Below, piece after piece: positions 33,176 to 45,907 of a stretch of 64,000 nucleotides of DNA. The position numbers were made by a program, and so were the translations under genes. This DNA is from Begonia masoniana (taxonomy: Eukaryota > Streptophyta > Magnoliopsida > Cucurbitales > Begoniaceae). Within the stretch, counting starts at the first letter, position 1. Every line of letters begins with the position of its first letter. The notes below the pieces were generated by a model that had not been told where the DNA came from, made no database searches, and worked only from the letters and a program-made list of their open reading frames with translations. The stretch is from positions 28,635,201 through 28,699,200 of the forward strand of contig CM039510.1 of the NCBI GenBank assembly GCA_022432975.1. Direction: 5' to 3'.

Positions 33176-35145
33176 AAGCTTGCATTTTGGCCATGTAATA
33201 ATCTGCTGAATTATTGTATGAATTTAAATTGCCATAAATACAATAACTATTTTATTATAAATTTTAGAGTATTTAGTGAAGGGAGAACCGAACTAATGGC
33301 TAACTAAACTAAAGGCTAAATTTTAAATGCATGGAAGGGTAAATTTGAGAGAAATTAAGGTTGGTGGGAGATAGCCAATGGTTGAGTGACATCTGGCGAC
33401 TTTGTGAAGAAGCTAAGTTCTTCCTCCTGCGTGAAACCCTCTTCACTTCTCCGTTCTGCTCTCTCTCCATTTCTCTTCTCGACATCCTCTCTTCCGGTCG
33501 ACAAAACAACCGTCGAAGCTACTTCGATCTCCTTGGTTCCTTTCTGTGTCTTCGCTAAGGTAAGCCTCTTTTATTGCTAACAAGTTGGGACAAGTTTAAT
33601 GTGAGTTTTTACTGAAGTTTATGGTTATGGTATTTGGAGAAAACTCACTGTTCTTGGATGAAAACACACCGGTTTGTTTTCTAAGAGTTTGAATGAATTT
33701 GGAAGAAATTCTTCTAACTTATTTGTTAGCATTTGCAGCTTGTTTATTTTCTGAACGTGCATGTACAGGTTCGAGCATTTCCGAGACGTTCAGGACTATT
33801 AACACCGCGGCAGACAGGTAAGTTCATACGCATAGATTCGGCCCTTAAGGCCCTACATCACGGAGGTACTAGGTTTCATGTTCTGTCGGGTTGTTTCGGG
33901 TAGAAAGGTTATAGTTATGTTCTGAGTTGTCTATGTTCTGTTTCACCGTATGTTCTGTTATTTCTGTCATCTGCTCTCTACCTGTTTAAGTTCAAGCACT
34001 GTTCATGCATACATGTTTTCTCTGAAAGACATGCAAATATTTTTTGTACACTGTTTGAAACTAAATAAGATAAAATCTGACTGAAATGTACCGGTTAAGT
34101 GTGGGACGGGGACTGGCCTACTGTTTCTATTCTAAATCTGTTCTGAAAATCTGTTGTGCCTGTCGTGCACTGCCTGTTCCCCTATAAGCCCCACTTATAC
34201 CCATTTGCCACTGAAACGTAATGTTCTGTACTGTCACTGTATTTCTGAAAACCGCATGCATAGCATTTTGCATCACTGCATATCTATTATGTTCTTACTG
34301 AGCTTTAGGCTCATAGGTGAACTCTCTGATGTAGGTACTGAACCCAAAAATGAGGACTTCGTGCCTCAGTCTGATTAATAGGTGGCTGGTGGATCGAGCT
34401 CATGGGGGTGTGGTTGCTACAGCCAGACAGATTCTGACCTGAGGTTTAAGTTTTCTGTAATGTCTATATCTGTAAAGTCTTCTGGAAATTCTGGTTTTGT
34501 TGTGAAAACTCTGTAAAAACTTCTGTCCTTGGGAAATTCTGCAAATATATGTTAGGTTCTGTACTGATCCTCAGATTTTAAAATAATGTACAGGTTCTGA
34601 CGTCTAAGTTTTAAAAAAAAACTGCTGTATTTGACAGTTGAATTTATGTTATGAATATTCCGAGATTGTTTGGAGTATTATCCGTTAGTTTGTGCGTGGA
34701 TGACTTCTGCTTTTGGAACTATCCATGCAGTCTATTTCCTTTGAATCTGTTAATTGTAAAGTGTGCCCTACATCTTTGTGTAGAATCGGGCATTGAAGGT
34801 TTACAACTTTCATGCTTTCTGTTTGTGCTGTATTTGACAGTTGAATGGTGTTTTGAATCGTGTTTTGAAAGTTTGAAACCCTTATGCCTTTTGTTTTGAT
34901 GCTTCCTGCCCGTATGTCTTTCTGTTAAAAGTTGTCAAACTCTGCCCCTTTTAGACTATATCATCTGATCACGTCCACTGCTGTTTAAGTGTATATCCAC
35001 CGGTGACGTCATCCACCTCCACCGCCCAGTTCAATTATCTTATCCGATGACGTCTTCATCTCATCCGGTGTTGTCTGCTGCCTGTATCTTCCGGTTGACG
35101 TCATCCATCTTCCGGCTGACGTCATCACCTCATCCGAATTCCGTC
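33176..35145 (+). mobile_element. Solo LTR of RE1 family (sLTR-b), left piece
   Basis: It matches the RE1-family LTR from just after its start (GCCATGTAATAATC at about 33190), but the first dozen bases are diverged or lost. It is interrupted at ccgtc (35141-35145) by sLTR-c and continues at 37826-38508. Leader signals are at 33560-33768 and 33818-34334. Confidence 0.82.
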
Positions 35146-37820
35146 TGTAACACCCGGCATTTTTGCCATGTAGTAGTTTTCTCGGATCATTTAATCGGGA
35201 TTAATATTATATTAATACAAAGGAGTGTTTTGATGGAACTGTTGGAATAATTGTGGAGAACTAAACTAATGTGTAACTAAACAAAACATTAAGTCTAAAA
35301 TGCATGGAAGGGCAATTTGGAGAGAAATTAAGGTTGGTGGGAGTGAGCCAATGGTTGAATGACATCTGGCGACTTGATGAAGAAGCTAAGTCTTCCTCCT
35401 ACGTGAAACCCTCACTTCTCATCTGTTTCTTCCCACTGCTCTTTGTTTTCTCTTCCTGGCGATTTTGACAAAGCACCAACACTTTGTTTCCTCATTTTTC
35501 TTCTGTTTCCTTCAACCAAGGTAATCATCTACGGAAGTTATTGATTTTGGACAAGTTTAATGTGAGTTTTCACTGGGGTTTAGGGTTATTAATTCTGTGA
35601 AAACTCACTGTTTTGGATGAAAATACGTTTGTGTGTTTTCCTAAAGAGTTGAAATGAGCTTGCTGCATATTCTACAAGTTATTTGTTAGCATTTGCAGCT
35701 TGTTTAATTTCACTACATTGTAGCAAACAGGTTCGAGCATTTCCGAGACTTTCCAGCTGACTGCATCGAGGAAAACAGGTTAGTTCATAACCGTAGGTTG
35801 GCCCTTAAGGCCCTACATCACGGAGGTACTAGGTTTCCTGTTCTGTCAGGTTGTTTTGGGTAGAAAGGTTATAGTCTATGTTCTGAAATGTCTGGCTTCG
35901 ATTTACCTTCTGTTGTCTTATTTCTGCTGTCTGCCTGTTTAAGTTCAAGCACCGTTCATGCATACAAGTTTTCTCTGAAAGACATGCAAATGTTTTCTGT
36001 ACACTGTTTGAAACTAAACAAGATAAAATCCAACTGAAATGTACCAGGTTAAGTGCGAGACTGGGACTGGCCCCAGAACTGTTTACTGTACTGTATCCCT
36101 GAATGTGGCTGATAGTGCACCCTCCCCCTCCCTCACTGTTTGCCAGTTCCCCTATAAGCTCCACTTAATTCTACTGCCACTGTAACTTAATGCTCTGTAC
36201 TGTCACCGTATTTCTGAAAAAAAAAACTGCATGCATAGCATTTTGCATCACTGCATTCTGATTATGTTCTTACTGAGTTTTAGACTCATAGGTGAACTCT
36301 CTGATGTAGGTACTGAACCTGAAACCGAGGACTTTGTCCCTAAAAATGACGATCTGATATAACTGGTGGATCGAGCTCACAGGGTGGTTGCTGTAGTCAG
36401 ACACAATTTTCTGTCCCGAGGTTTAAGTCTTAGTCTTTTAAGAAATGTTCATATATGTAAAATCTTCTGAAATTTTGGTGTGTTTGTTTTAAAACTCTGT
36501 TGAGGTCCTGTGTTTTGTCTTAAAAACTCTGTAGGAAATTCTGTTGGACGTATATATAATGTATAAGTTCTGATGATCGAGTTTTAAATCTCTGTTGACA
36601 GTTGTTAGTTGTTTCCTGTGAAATGTCTTGAAAACATTCTGGAACTGCTTGAGTTCTCCCTTTTCAGGTCATGCATGGATGGTCTCGAATTTTAGAGCTA
36701 TCCATGCAGTTTGTTTTCTTGAAATCTGTCATTTGTAATGAAGGTCTGAAACCTGTATGTCTTCTGTTGTGCTCGAGAACCATGTTTTGAATTGGTTTGA
36801 GAATCTAAGACTTTCATGTTTTCTGTTCTTTAAGCTTTCTGTCTATATGTTTTCTGTTAAAAGTAGACAAATTCTGCCCCTTTTAAACAGCATTATCCGA
36901 TCACATTTAATGCATCCACCGATAGTCACTGTTCACATTTTGTCTTATCTCATCCACCGGTGAACAGTTGATTTCATCAGTCTTAGTTACTTCTGCCGGT
37001 TTCATCTGTCTCTCAGTTTAACTTCATCTTTCGACGACGTCATCTCCTCTTCTGATGACGTCACCATAGCTTTTCTTCTGTCGATTACGTTTACTTCCTT
37101 TATCTGCCGATGACGTCATCACATCTTCTGATGACGTCATCACATAATCCGATTTCGTTTAATGCCTGCACCTACCGTCTGACGTCATCTCCTCTTCCGA
37201 TGATGTCATCCACTGTTTTCATCTCCTGTCGATTACGTTTAATGCCTACATCTTTCGGTGATGTCATCTATCTTCCGATGATGTCATCACCTTCTGCCGA
37301 TTTCGTTTACTATCTGTATCTGCCGATGACGTCTTCACATCTTCCGGTTGACGTCATCCATCTTCCGGCTGACGTCATCACCTCATCCGATCTCAACTGC
37401 TGTCTGTTCCTTCCGGCTGACGTCATCTCCTCTTCTGCCTTTGCATTTATATCTTCCGGCTGACGTCATTCAATTCTTCCGCCCAGTTTTAAACTAAGTT
37501 TTCCGCCAGATTTCTGCCTATGCCTTCCGACTTCATTCCTTGTTTTTCTGCTGTTATTTATACTCTGTTACTCACTGTAGTTTCTCCCCTCTGTAAAGCT
37601 ATGCTCTTTTAGGGTTTGCATTGACAGTGCATGTTTTCTGTCATTCGGTTCTGTTTTTCGTTAAAGTTTTAAAAGTTCAGTTGGCTTTCATAAGTTGTTC
37701 CAGTAACGCTGTCTGTTCTGTTTATGTTTAAAAAAAAATTAGTCACCGTTTTCCGTCCACTGTCCCGGAGTGATGGCTCCAATCCCGGACCCCGATCGGG
37801 TTCGGTTTTGGGTCGTCACA
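35146..37820 (+). mobile_element. Solo LTR of RE1 family (sLTR-c), nested in sLTR-b
   Basis: This is a complete 2675-bp LTR, TGTAACACCCGGC to GGGTCGTCACA, with a perfect TSD ccgtc (35141-35145 and 37821-37825). It contains about eight exact TGACGTCA octamers plus several one-base variants at 37030-37470. Leader signals are at 35521-35723 and 35779-36309. Confidence 0.93.
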
Positions 37821-37825
37821 CCGTC

Positions 37826-38508
37826 TGCTGTCTGTATCCTCCGCCTGACGTCACCCATCTTCCGGTTGACGTCACCACCTCTTCCGCCCAGTTCTACTCA
37901 GCCTCTTCCGCTGAATACTGTTCGTCTTTTGTCGTATCTGAATCCTCCGATAGCTTTAATCTTCCGCCTGACGTCATCCTTACTTCTGTCTTTGCAAATG
38001 CATCTTCCGCCTGACGTCAGCTCACGTCTTCCGCCCAACAGTATTTTATTGGTTTTTAAACTAAGTCTTCCGCCAGTTCTCTGCCTACGTCTTCCGCCCA
38101 GTTTTAAACTTCTTCTGTTTGCCTCAGTTTATTTCTGTTCTTTCTGTTTTTCCTGCTTAATTCTGTTTCTCTTTCTCTGTGATTCTGAAATTTTGTTAAT
38201 CACCGTAGTCCCTCCCTCTCTGTAAAATTTTATGTTTAGGGTTTTGCATTAATAGTACACGTCTTCTGTTATCCAGTATCTTCTGTTTTCCTTCTGTCAT
38301 TTTATTTCTGTTTCCTGTGAAGTTCTAAAAGTCCAGATGGTTTTTATAAGTTGTCCGGTGCATTTAGTAAACGTTTTCTATTCTTTTGTTCCAGTAACGC
38401 TGTCTGTTCTGTTTTAAAAAAAAAAATAGTCACCGTTTTCTGATAACTGTCCCGGAGTGACGGCTCCGATCCCGGACTCCGATCGGGGCCCGGTTTCGGG
38501 CCGTCACA
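37826..38508 (+). mobile_element. Solo LTR of RE1 family (sLTR-b), right piece
   Basis: This continues sLTR-b after the TSD of sLTR-c and ends GGGCCGTCACA at 38508. It has four TGACGTCA octamers (about 37848-38020). The following bases are ttaac; the left flank near 33170 reads ttaag, so the outer TSD is uncertain. Confidence 0.82.
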
Positions 38509-40793
38509 TTAACACACTATGGGATGAGTTTGCTTGATCTTTCCATCGACAAAAATTTCTTATAAGGAAGGAAGCTTGGTATAACACTTCGTCCCGTTGG
38601 CTTCGAATGGAACTATTAGAATTGTCGGCAAAGCGCAAGTTGCTAACCAAATTCTCCAAATAAGATGTTGTTATCATTGTATGCTACTCCGAATTATATG
38701 CAAAAACCCTCGTGTCAAATTAAGTTAAAAATGTGTCCAAGTAACTAGAATGTTCTAGTACATCAATCACGAAATTATGGGCTTTTTTCAGTCAATTTTT
38801 TAAATGTTTTTTTATGAGCAAATTTGTCACTTTGTTATCGAATCACAATCTTATTATATGTTGATACAATTGAGGAAAACTATATTATTTAATGTAGTGG
38901 ATATTAGGTGTCATCCGCGTTAACCTTCTTTAATGAACAGTTTGCAATATTTCAATACCTAATTATTTCATAATGTTATTAATATATGGACATCAAAAAT
39001 ACATTCTCACATTAAATTGTTATTTGACCACAACCATAAAAAGTAGATCCTATTAAAGGGACGAAAAGATCAATAATAACAAATAATAATTGACATATTT
39101 CATTAAATTTCTTGACAAAAATTTATTAACATTGTTTTATAACAACAATAATTTTAATTGAAAAAATAGGATAAAGTAAAAATTAAATCCTGAACTTTGA
39201 TGGTCCCTTCAACTTTATCTTTTTTTTTTAACAAATTGAACTATGAACTTTAAATTCATTCAACTTAACCTCTGAAATATTTTTGATCAAATAAAATTTC
39301 AAACTTTGCATCAACAATAAATTACACCATGCTCTGGTATGCTCCAATTAGAAAAAACCTGAACCGGTATAATAACATTTATATATTATTAATTTTAATT
39401 TTTAAAAAAAAAAAACTGGTCCTAAACCAATTAAAACATACCCAAATTGACTCCAAACCAAATTCAACTTAGTTCAAACCAAAAAAATATAACAAACATG
39501 AACCAAACTGAGCAAAAACAGAAAATATGATTTGAGCTTTATTTCATTACTGATGCAAAGTATAAAATTCATTTTGTTTAAAAAAAGTATAAAGTTTAAG
39601 TTGAACAAATTTAGAGTTCAAAAATTAATTTATACTTGTAAAACCGTTATTTTTATGCTATTAATAATTTTTGCATAAATTTTTTGCATTATTAATGGTC
39701 AATGTTGAAGAAAATAATGTTGGATAAATTGAAAATATACACGTAGTAAATTTTGGAACACTTTCCGTTTTCAATCAATTCAGAATTTAAGAAATTTATT
39801 ATATAAAATATATTATTTTATATTATATATATTAAATTATTTATTCAAAATAATTTTTTTTTTATTAAAAGGGGAGGGAACTCCATTTTCACGCGAACTC
39901 CAAAGGAAGAGAGAGGGAGGCGATTCATGTTAGTGCAAATCGTTGCGTTCTAAGGCTAGATAAGTCTTCACAACGATTCGAGCAACAACTTTCGTGAAGA
40001 AGTTTCGAAAGTTGGTAAGTTTCTCATATTCGTTTTTGAGTTTAAAGTTTGAGATTTTGGTGGATTCGCATACGAGTTTGAAAACTCAAATCGGTGAGTT
40101 ATAATTGGTTCATTGGAATATATTACGTTTTATATTAGTTATTTGGTGATTGTTGGCGAGAAACGGTGAAATGAGGCGGTTTTCACGACTTTTCGTCGTT
40201 GGAAACTGCCAATTATTGTGGATGATTGATCGACACTTTAAACCATACTGTTAGAAACAATCATCGAGGTGTCGACCCTTTTGAGAAGTCAGTCAACACT
40301 TGAAGTGTCAACCGTTGCCAAGACCCAAGAGATTTAAGGGTCGACCTTTGCTTAAAGATGTTGACTTCTACCTAGTCGACCTGTGGGTCGACACCTGCCT
40401 ACAAGTGTCGACCCGTGGGTTGACCCCGGCCTATGAGTGTCATCAGTGGGTCGACACCTACCTAAAAGTCAACCCCTGCAAGATATATATGCCACATAGT
40501 GTTACAATTGATAGAAAATTTTGTTGCCCAAGCGCGTTCGTGGCCATTTATAGTGTTTCTGATATTAGTTCATAGTCTCAGTATATGAAACATCTATGTT
40601 TTCCATTTGTGTTGAGTGAGATATTTATGCATTGATTTTGGTTTACACTCGGACGAGTTTATGAATTTCGAAACGGTGTTAGAGGTTTTCACTCTTGCGC
40701 GTAAGAGGAACGAAAATCGTTGAAGTAGAGGTTTTATACTTTTTGCACTGTATTGCATCATTGTTTTATTAAAACCTTATTTTGGTGAGTTAT
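38509..40793. other. A/T-rich non-genic stretch with MITE-like inverted repeat and GTCGAC-rich block
   Basis: No gene is supported. 39173-39645 holds a long imperfect inverted repeat (see its own entry). 40270-40480 is rich in GTCGAC motifs in a loose tandem pattern. Starting near 39880 the sequence looks like the 5' part of a retrotransposon LTR (purine-rich start, GTGAAGAAGTTTCG), continuing after sLTR-d to about 44181 (AGTCGTAACA). That reading is inference. Confidence 0.4.
39173..39645. repeat. MITE-like element with imperfect inverted arms
   Basis: The left arm (about 39173-39315) contains AATCCTGAACTTTG and ends CAAACTTTGCATCA. The right arm, reversed, reads AATTTTTGAACTC through ATACTTTGCATCA (39551-39640). 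The arms are clearly related but diverged, with an internal duplication in the left arm. No transposase is present and no clean TSD was identified. Confidence 0.55.
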
Positions 40794-43088
40794 TGTGACC
40801 GCCCCCGGACCTGATCGGGGTCGAGGAGCCATCACTCCGGGACATTTCAAAACGGAGACTTTTTTTTTTTGATAAACAGACTGAACCTTTAAAACAAACC
40901 CTTAAAACTTTACAGAGAGAGAAAACATTCTCTGAATTTAAAGCAAAACGGGAAACAGTTAAAATTGGACTACATAATGAATGATAGAAGGAAAGCAGGA
41001 AGACTGGAATACTTAAAAATTTAGACGTAAACCTTCTCTGGCATTGAGGTGAGAAAAACAGGAGGAACAGGAATGAACAACAGATGGAAACGGGAAGAAA
41101 AAGAATATATAAAAACTTGGATTGCAGAAATAGAAGACTTAAGAAATCAGAATACTTTGAACATTTAAATAAAAGATTGGATGGACGACGAACATGCAGA
41201 GGAAAAAAACGTGATAAAATACATGCAGTGAAAACAAATGGGAAACATAAACTGGAAGACATACTGGGAGAAAGGCTACAGTGAATAACATGATCGGGTG
41301 ATATAGGGCGGAAGAAGTAAATAAGTTGGGGCAGAAGAAACAAGGCGGAAGATGTGACTAAACCGAGGCGGTGGATATAGCCATAAGGTGGTAGATGTAG
41401 CAGAAGGCTCAGTTTTAAAGGCAGAATTGACAACTTTTAACAGGAAGACATATAAACAGAGAGCATAAAACAGAAAGCATAAAAAGTTTCAGACCCTCAA
41501 AACCCGATTCAAAACAAAGTTGTAAAACATGCTTTACAAATGACAGAAATTCAAGAAAAACAAACTGCATAGATAACTCTAAAATTCGAGACCATCCATG
41601 CACAACCTAAAAAGGAAGAACTCAAGCAGTTCCAAAATGTTTTCAAAACATATATACAACTGTCAATTACAGAGGTTTAAAAATTTAGACACTAAACCTA
41701 TACATTTTTTTTTTCCAAATTTCCAACGGTGTTTTAAAAACAAAACACCAGAATCCCAGTAGAGTTTACAGACATGAACTTTACTTTAAAAACTTAAACC
41801 TCTGGACAGAAATATGTCTGGCTGCCGCAACCACCCCCGAAAACTCGAGCCACCAGCACCTATTCGTCGGACTGAGGCACAAAGTCATCATCCACGGGAT
41901 CCGTACCTACAATAGAGAGTTCACCTATAAGTCTAAAACTCAATAAGAACATGAATAAAATGCAGTGATGCATATGCTATGCATGAACTTTCAGAATACC
42001 GTGACAGTACATTACATTACGTTTCACTAGCAGAGGGGTATAAGTGGGGCTTATAGAGGAACATGCGAGTTCACTATCAGGCACATACAGATATACAGAA
42101 TATAACAGAAACAGAGGGTCAGTCCCCATCCCACACTTAACCGATATATTACATTCAAATTTTTCTTTTATCTTTCTTAACTTCAAAACGTGTGCAGAAA
42201 ACATTTTTGCATGAGCTTTCGGGAAAAACGTGTATGCATGGACGTTTACATTGCTTAAAATTAAAACAGCAGGCAACAGAAATAAAACGGCAGAACATGA
42301 AGAGAAATGCAGAAAACTCAGAACGTAACTCTAACTTATCTACCCGAATCAACCCGACAAAAGTAAAACCTAGTATTTCCGAGTTGTAGGGCCTTAAGGG
42401 CCAATCTACACACATGAACTTACCTGTTGTCCGAAAAGCAGCAAGCTTTGCTTGTGAAACCACGGTGATGCACGAACTTATGACGTGCACGAAAAGGGAA
42501 ATTAACAAAGCTGCAAATGCTAACTAATAACTTAGTAGAATATGCTTCAAACTTCATTCAAACCTTTAGAAAACAAACCAACGTGTTTTCATGCAAAAAC
42601 AGTGAGTTCCCTCCAAATTATCGTAACCCCAACTACAACAAAACTCACATTTTAACTTATCCAAACCCGTTAACTTTAGCAGATGTTTACCTTAGGTAGA
42701 GAAACAGAATAAAACTGAGGAGATCGAAGGAGCTTCGAAGGGCGTTTGTCGTTTGGAAGAGAGAAAACAGAGGGGAGTGGAAAGAAGCAAAGGAGAAATG
42801 AGGGTTTCACGTAGGAGGAAAGAGAAGAAGAACATGGCTTCTTCAACAAGTTGCCAAGTGTCAAGCAACCAATGGCTTCCTCCCACCAACCTTAATTGGC
42901 TTCCTATTTTGTCCTTCCATTGGTTTTTAACTAAATTACTATTTAGTTCGTCAAATCGGTTTTACGAATCACCCACATTCAATTGAAATCATCGGTAAAT
43001 TCATAAAACATACATTGTATAAATATTTCCATTAATTCCGTCTAATATTTCAAGGAATATTTACATGGCAAAAATGTCGGGTGTTACA
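40794..43088 (-). mobile_element. Solo LTR of RE1 family (sLTR-d)
   Basis: This is a 2295-bp solo LTR in minus orientation with a perfect TSD gttat (40789-40793 and 43089-43093). It is the shortest copy and lacks exact TGACGTCA octamers in the usual array position (41280-41420). Confidence 0.92.
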
Positions 43089-44300
43089 GTTATTACCTAT
43101 GAAAAACCTAACGGGGCTTAGTCGCCAAACACGTTAGTTTTTTATATATATGTACGTAGTTTTACACGTTTACCATTGATGTATGATATTTTCATATTGT
43201 TGTGATTTATATTCTGCATGGAATTCTCTTGATGTTTTGGATGATTTCGGTGTCAAAGCATCACAAGGCTATTCCAGTACACCTTCTGTTGCGTGAATGT
43301 TATCTTGTTTGCATGGTTACGAAATTTGGTAATAGGGCGATGATGAAGCGCTCTTTGTGTTTTGAATCCCTAAATATGATCAGGATATTGTTTATTTATT
43401 TCGGATTACGGCTAGTGTTTGTGCTGAGTTTGTCAGCTACCTGGGTAACATTGATTGATCGTTCGATCGCCGTTATTTTCTACCTTCCTCATGGCTCGTG
43501 TGGTGTTACTGAACCTTCGGGTCACCACTTTTCTTTGTTAGTATGTCGAAGGGGTCTTTGTGTGACCCTCATTTTTCACTGGGAATATGATAAAGTAAAA
43601 AGTACGATGATGATCTATTTTAGATAATTTTCTACGTATACAACAATGTTTTAAATAATACCAGATTGGTTGCTCGTAGAGCATGTTTTTGTAAACAATA
43701 GAAATGGACTTTCTTTGAAGAAAATTTGAAAACCATTCATTGTCTCATCATGTTTTGAAATGAAAGGTAAATGAAGTTTTACACATATTGCATTTAGTAT
43801 CACATTTCTACTGAATTAGTCGTTCACCCCAAATGACTCTGTCTCTTTCTATGCAAAAAACAAGAGTAACAACTAGCTTGGGTTCAATGGCATATCTCTA
43901 TTTCTTTCTTTCTGTATTTAAGTGTTTATAACTTTTTGGTGATGACCAATTTATTTGGACTTGTATAAGATATTTGGATTTGAACTTGAATATTTAAACT
44001 TTATTGAACTATTATTTAATTATCATATTATTATACATTGATCATTGTGTGAATTTCTAAGTTTTTATTTATATTCAAGTCTTTCGCTGCGAATCAACCA
44101 TTGGGCTGAGCGATCGGCTTTTTTTCGAAGATTGAGACGTTTGACCCGACGTTCTATTAGTTCCGTCTCATAGTCGTAACAATACTTTACCCTAAAAATA
44201 TATATTTATACTATATTTAATTTTAATATGGTAAAATGGGAAAAACAAAATACGGTTCTTTGAAGGTAATTGACAAAATAGAAGAGAAACTGAGTTGAAC
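43089..44300. other. Non-genic repeat remnant
   Basis: This is the right part of the sequence split by sLTR-d. It includes a palindromic pair (GATCGTTCGATCGCC, TGAACCTTCGGGTCACC) and a terminus-like AGTCGTAACA at about 44181. An open frame of 141 codons at 43202-43627 has no recognisable domain and I do not call it a gene. Confidence 0.35.
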
Positions 44301-44483
44301 AAATCAATCTTCGAATGTAAGGCACATGACGTCTCATTCTTTACTGCACAATACTTCTCGCACTCTCCATCTCTCTAGCATAAATATAGCAGTCACCCTC
44401 CAACCTGTCGCCACCAAAATACCAGGCTGGCAAGAGACCACGGATCGAGGACCGAAAAGGAACCCTCCCAGTAAATGTCTATC

Positions 44484-44523
44484 CGACGTGGCAAACCGGG
44501 TTCTCCTTCACTTTCTATATAAA
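44484..44523 (+). promoter_or_regulatory. Promoter of the DUF4228 gene: ACGT box and TATA box
   Basis: ACGTGGC (44486-44492) is a G-box/ABRE-like core bound by bZIP factors. TATATAAA (44516-44523) lies about 110 bp before the ATG, leaving room for a leader of roughly 80 bases. The pairing suggests stress- or ABA-linked expression, which is inference. Confidence 0.65.
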
Positions 44524-44630
44524 CCCACTCTTCCTCCAAACCAGCAACTCCCTTTTCTCGCTTCTCCCTCCCCATCTTCCGAGTCGTGGATCATTGTCGA
44601 CTCGGCGGAATCCAGAGGGTTAACTCTCTA

Positions 44631-45119
44631 ATGGGCATCTGCAACTCGTCTGATTCAACGAACGTAGCGACTGCCAAACTGATCTCTCACGACGGAACAC
44701 CGCAGGAATTCTCGTACCCCGTTAAGGTTTCTTACGTACTGCTCAAGAACCCAATGTGTTTTATCTGCTGCTCCGACGAGTTGGAGTTCGACGACGTCGT
44801 GTACGCCATTGATGAGGATGAAGAGCTTCAACTGGGTCAGATTTATTTCGCTTTGCCGCTGAGCAGGTTGAAGCGCCCCCTCCAGGCTGAGGAAATGGCT
44901 GCCTTGGCTGTAAAAGCCAGCTCTGCTCTCACAAAGAATGGCGACGTTGATAAATTCGGGTGTTGTCGGATTTCCGTAGCGTCGGTTATCATAACCGCGG
45001 AAGAGTTCAAGATTTCCCGCCGTGACGGCGCCGGAGGATGCGTTGTCGACGCTTCAGGTGGGAAAGGCGGTAGGAAAAGGAAAATGTTTATGGCAAATTT
45101 GAGTGCAATTGCAGAGTAG
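44631..45119 (+). CDS. DUF4228/PADRE domain protein, single exon, intact
   Basis: This frame of 162 codons plus TAG is the only undamaged host gene here. I chose ATG 44631 over the in-frame ATG at 44586 because it gives MGICNSSD, a typical N-myristoylation start with Cys at position 4, as is usual in this family. The body shows the DUF4228 pattern: AKLISHDGTPQEF, YPVKVSYVLLKNP, a Cys pair (CFICCSDEL), then QLGQIYFALPLSRLKRPL and EEMAALAVKAS. The C-terminus is basic (KGGRKRKMF). The family consists of small plant proteins induced by pathogens and abiotic stress; the biochemical role is not established. It lies about 1.1 kb upstream of the kinesin on the same strand. An upstream TATA box supports activity. 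Confidence 0.88.
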   Translation: MGICNSSDSTNVATAKLISHDGTPQEFSYPVKVSYVLLKNPMCFICCSDELEFDDVVYAIDEDEELQLGQIYFALPLSRLKRPLQAEEMAALAVKASSALTKNGDVDKFGCCRISVASVIITAEEFKISRRDGAGGCVVDASGGKGGRKRKMFMANLSAIAE

Positions 45120-45465
45120 TGGTAGTTTGGGAAATCTATCTGGTTCTTCTTGTAAATAATTCATTATTTAGGGATAATTAACAAATCCCACAATTTAGAA
45201 ATAAAAAAAAAAACAATTATTTGAATATTACTATCAATTTATTTAAATTTTGTCATTCTTCTACCTAACAATGGGGAACTATGTTAATAGAGTGAAAAAA
45301 ATTAAAAATGGAATTAAAAATAGAGACAAAAGTTGACTGTTAATCCGGGGTGAAATGGATCCAAATCTAATAAAAGAAAAAGCTTTTGAGCTAATTACCC
45401 ACTAACACATGCCATCCATTTTGTATGACGGTTTTACCCTTTACAAAAGCATTTTTCATACATAC

Positions 45466-45498
<33 letters not shown>

Positions 45499-45905
45499 GA
45501 TAGATAGATAAAAAAAAGCCCAAGGCAGGCAATTTCGTACGTCACCGTCTGTAACACTTTTTAAAATACAAATATAATACTTTAAAAGAATAAATATTAT
45601 TTAAAATGGATAATAATTTTACATTTTTTTTTCTAATTTTAACTTCATCATGTGACAACTTTTAAAATTGACACATCATACAACAAGAATTAGAAGTATG
45701 TAATAAATATAGTATTACACTAAATAAGACGACCTCTAATTATGTGCAATGTGTGAAGGAAGATAAGAACAACCAAAACGACAACACAATTTGAGTTTTA
45801 TATCATGAAATTGGGCAAATTTCCTTTATATACTATAATTTAGGAAATAAAATAAGAAATCTAGATAACTAGGCTTTTCCCTATTTATTAATATATTTTT
45901 TAAAT
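45120..45905. other. Intergenic region with TA/GATA microsatellite
   Basis: It is A/T-rich and no gene is seen. A microsatellite at about 45462-45510 combines CATA, (TA)n and GATA units. The terminator of the DUF4228 gene should lie in the first 200 bp; the AATAAAA-like signals here are too common to choose one. Confidence 0.6.
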
Positions 45906-45907
45906 AG

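Noticed and set aside
40300..40575. Open frame of 91 codons
   Set aside because: It is a translation of the GTCGAC-rich repeat block.
43202..43627. Open frame of 141 codons
   Set aside because: Its composition is that of A/T-rich repeat debris, with no motif and no splice or promoter context.
44586..44630. An upstream in-frame ATG extending the DUF4228 protein by 15 residues
   Set aside because: The extension does not look like the family and would hide the MGICNSS myristoylation start.
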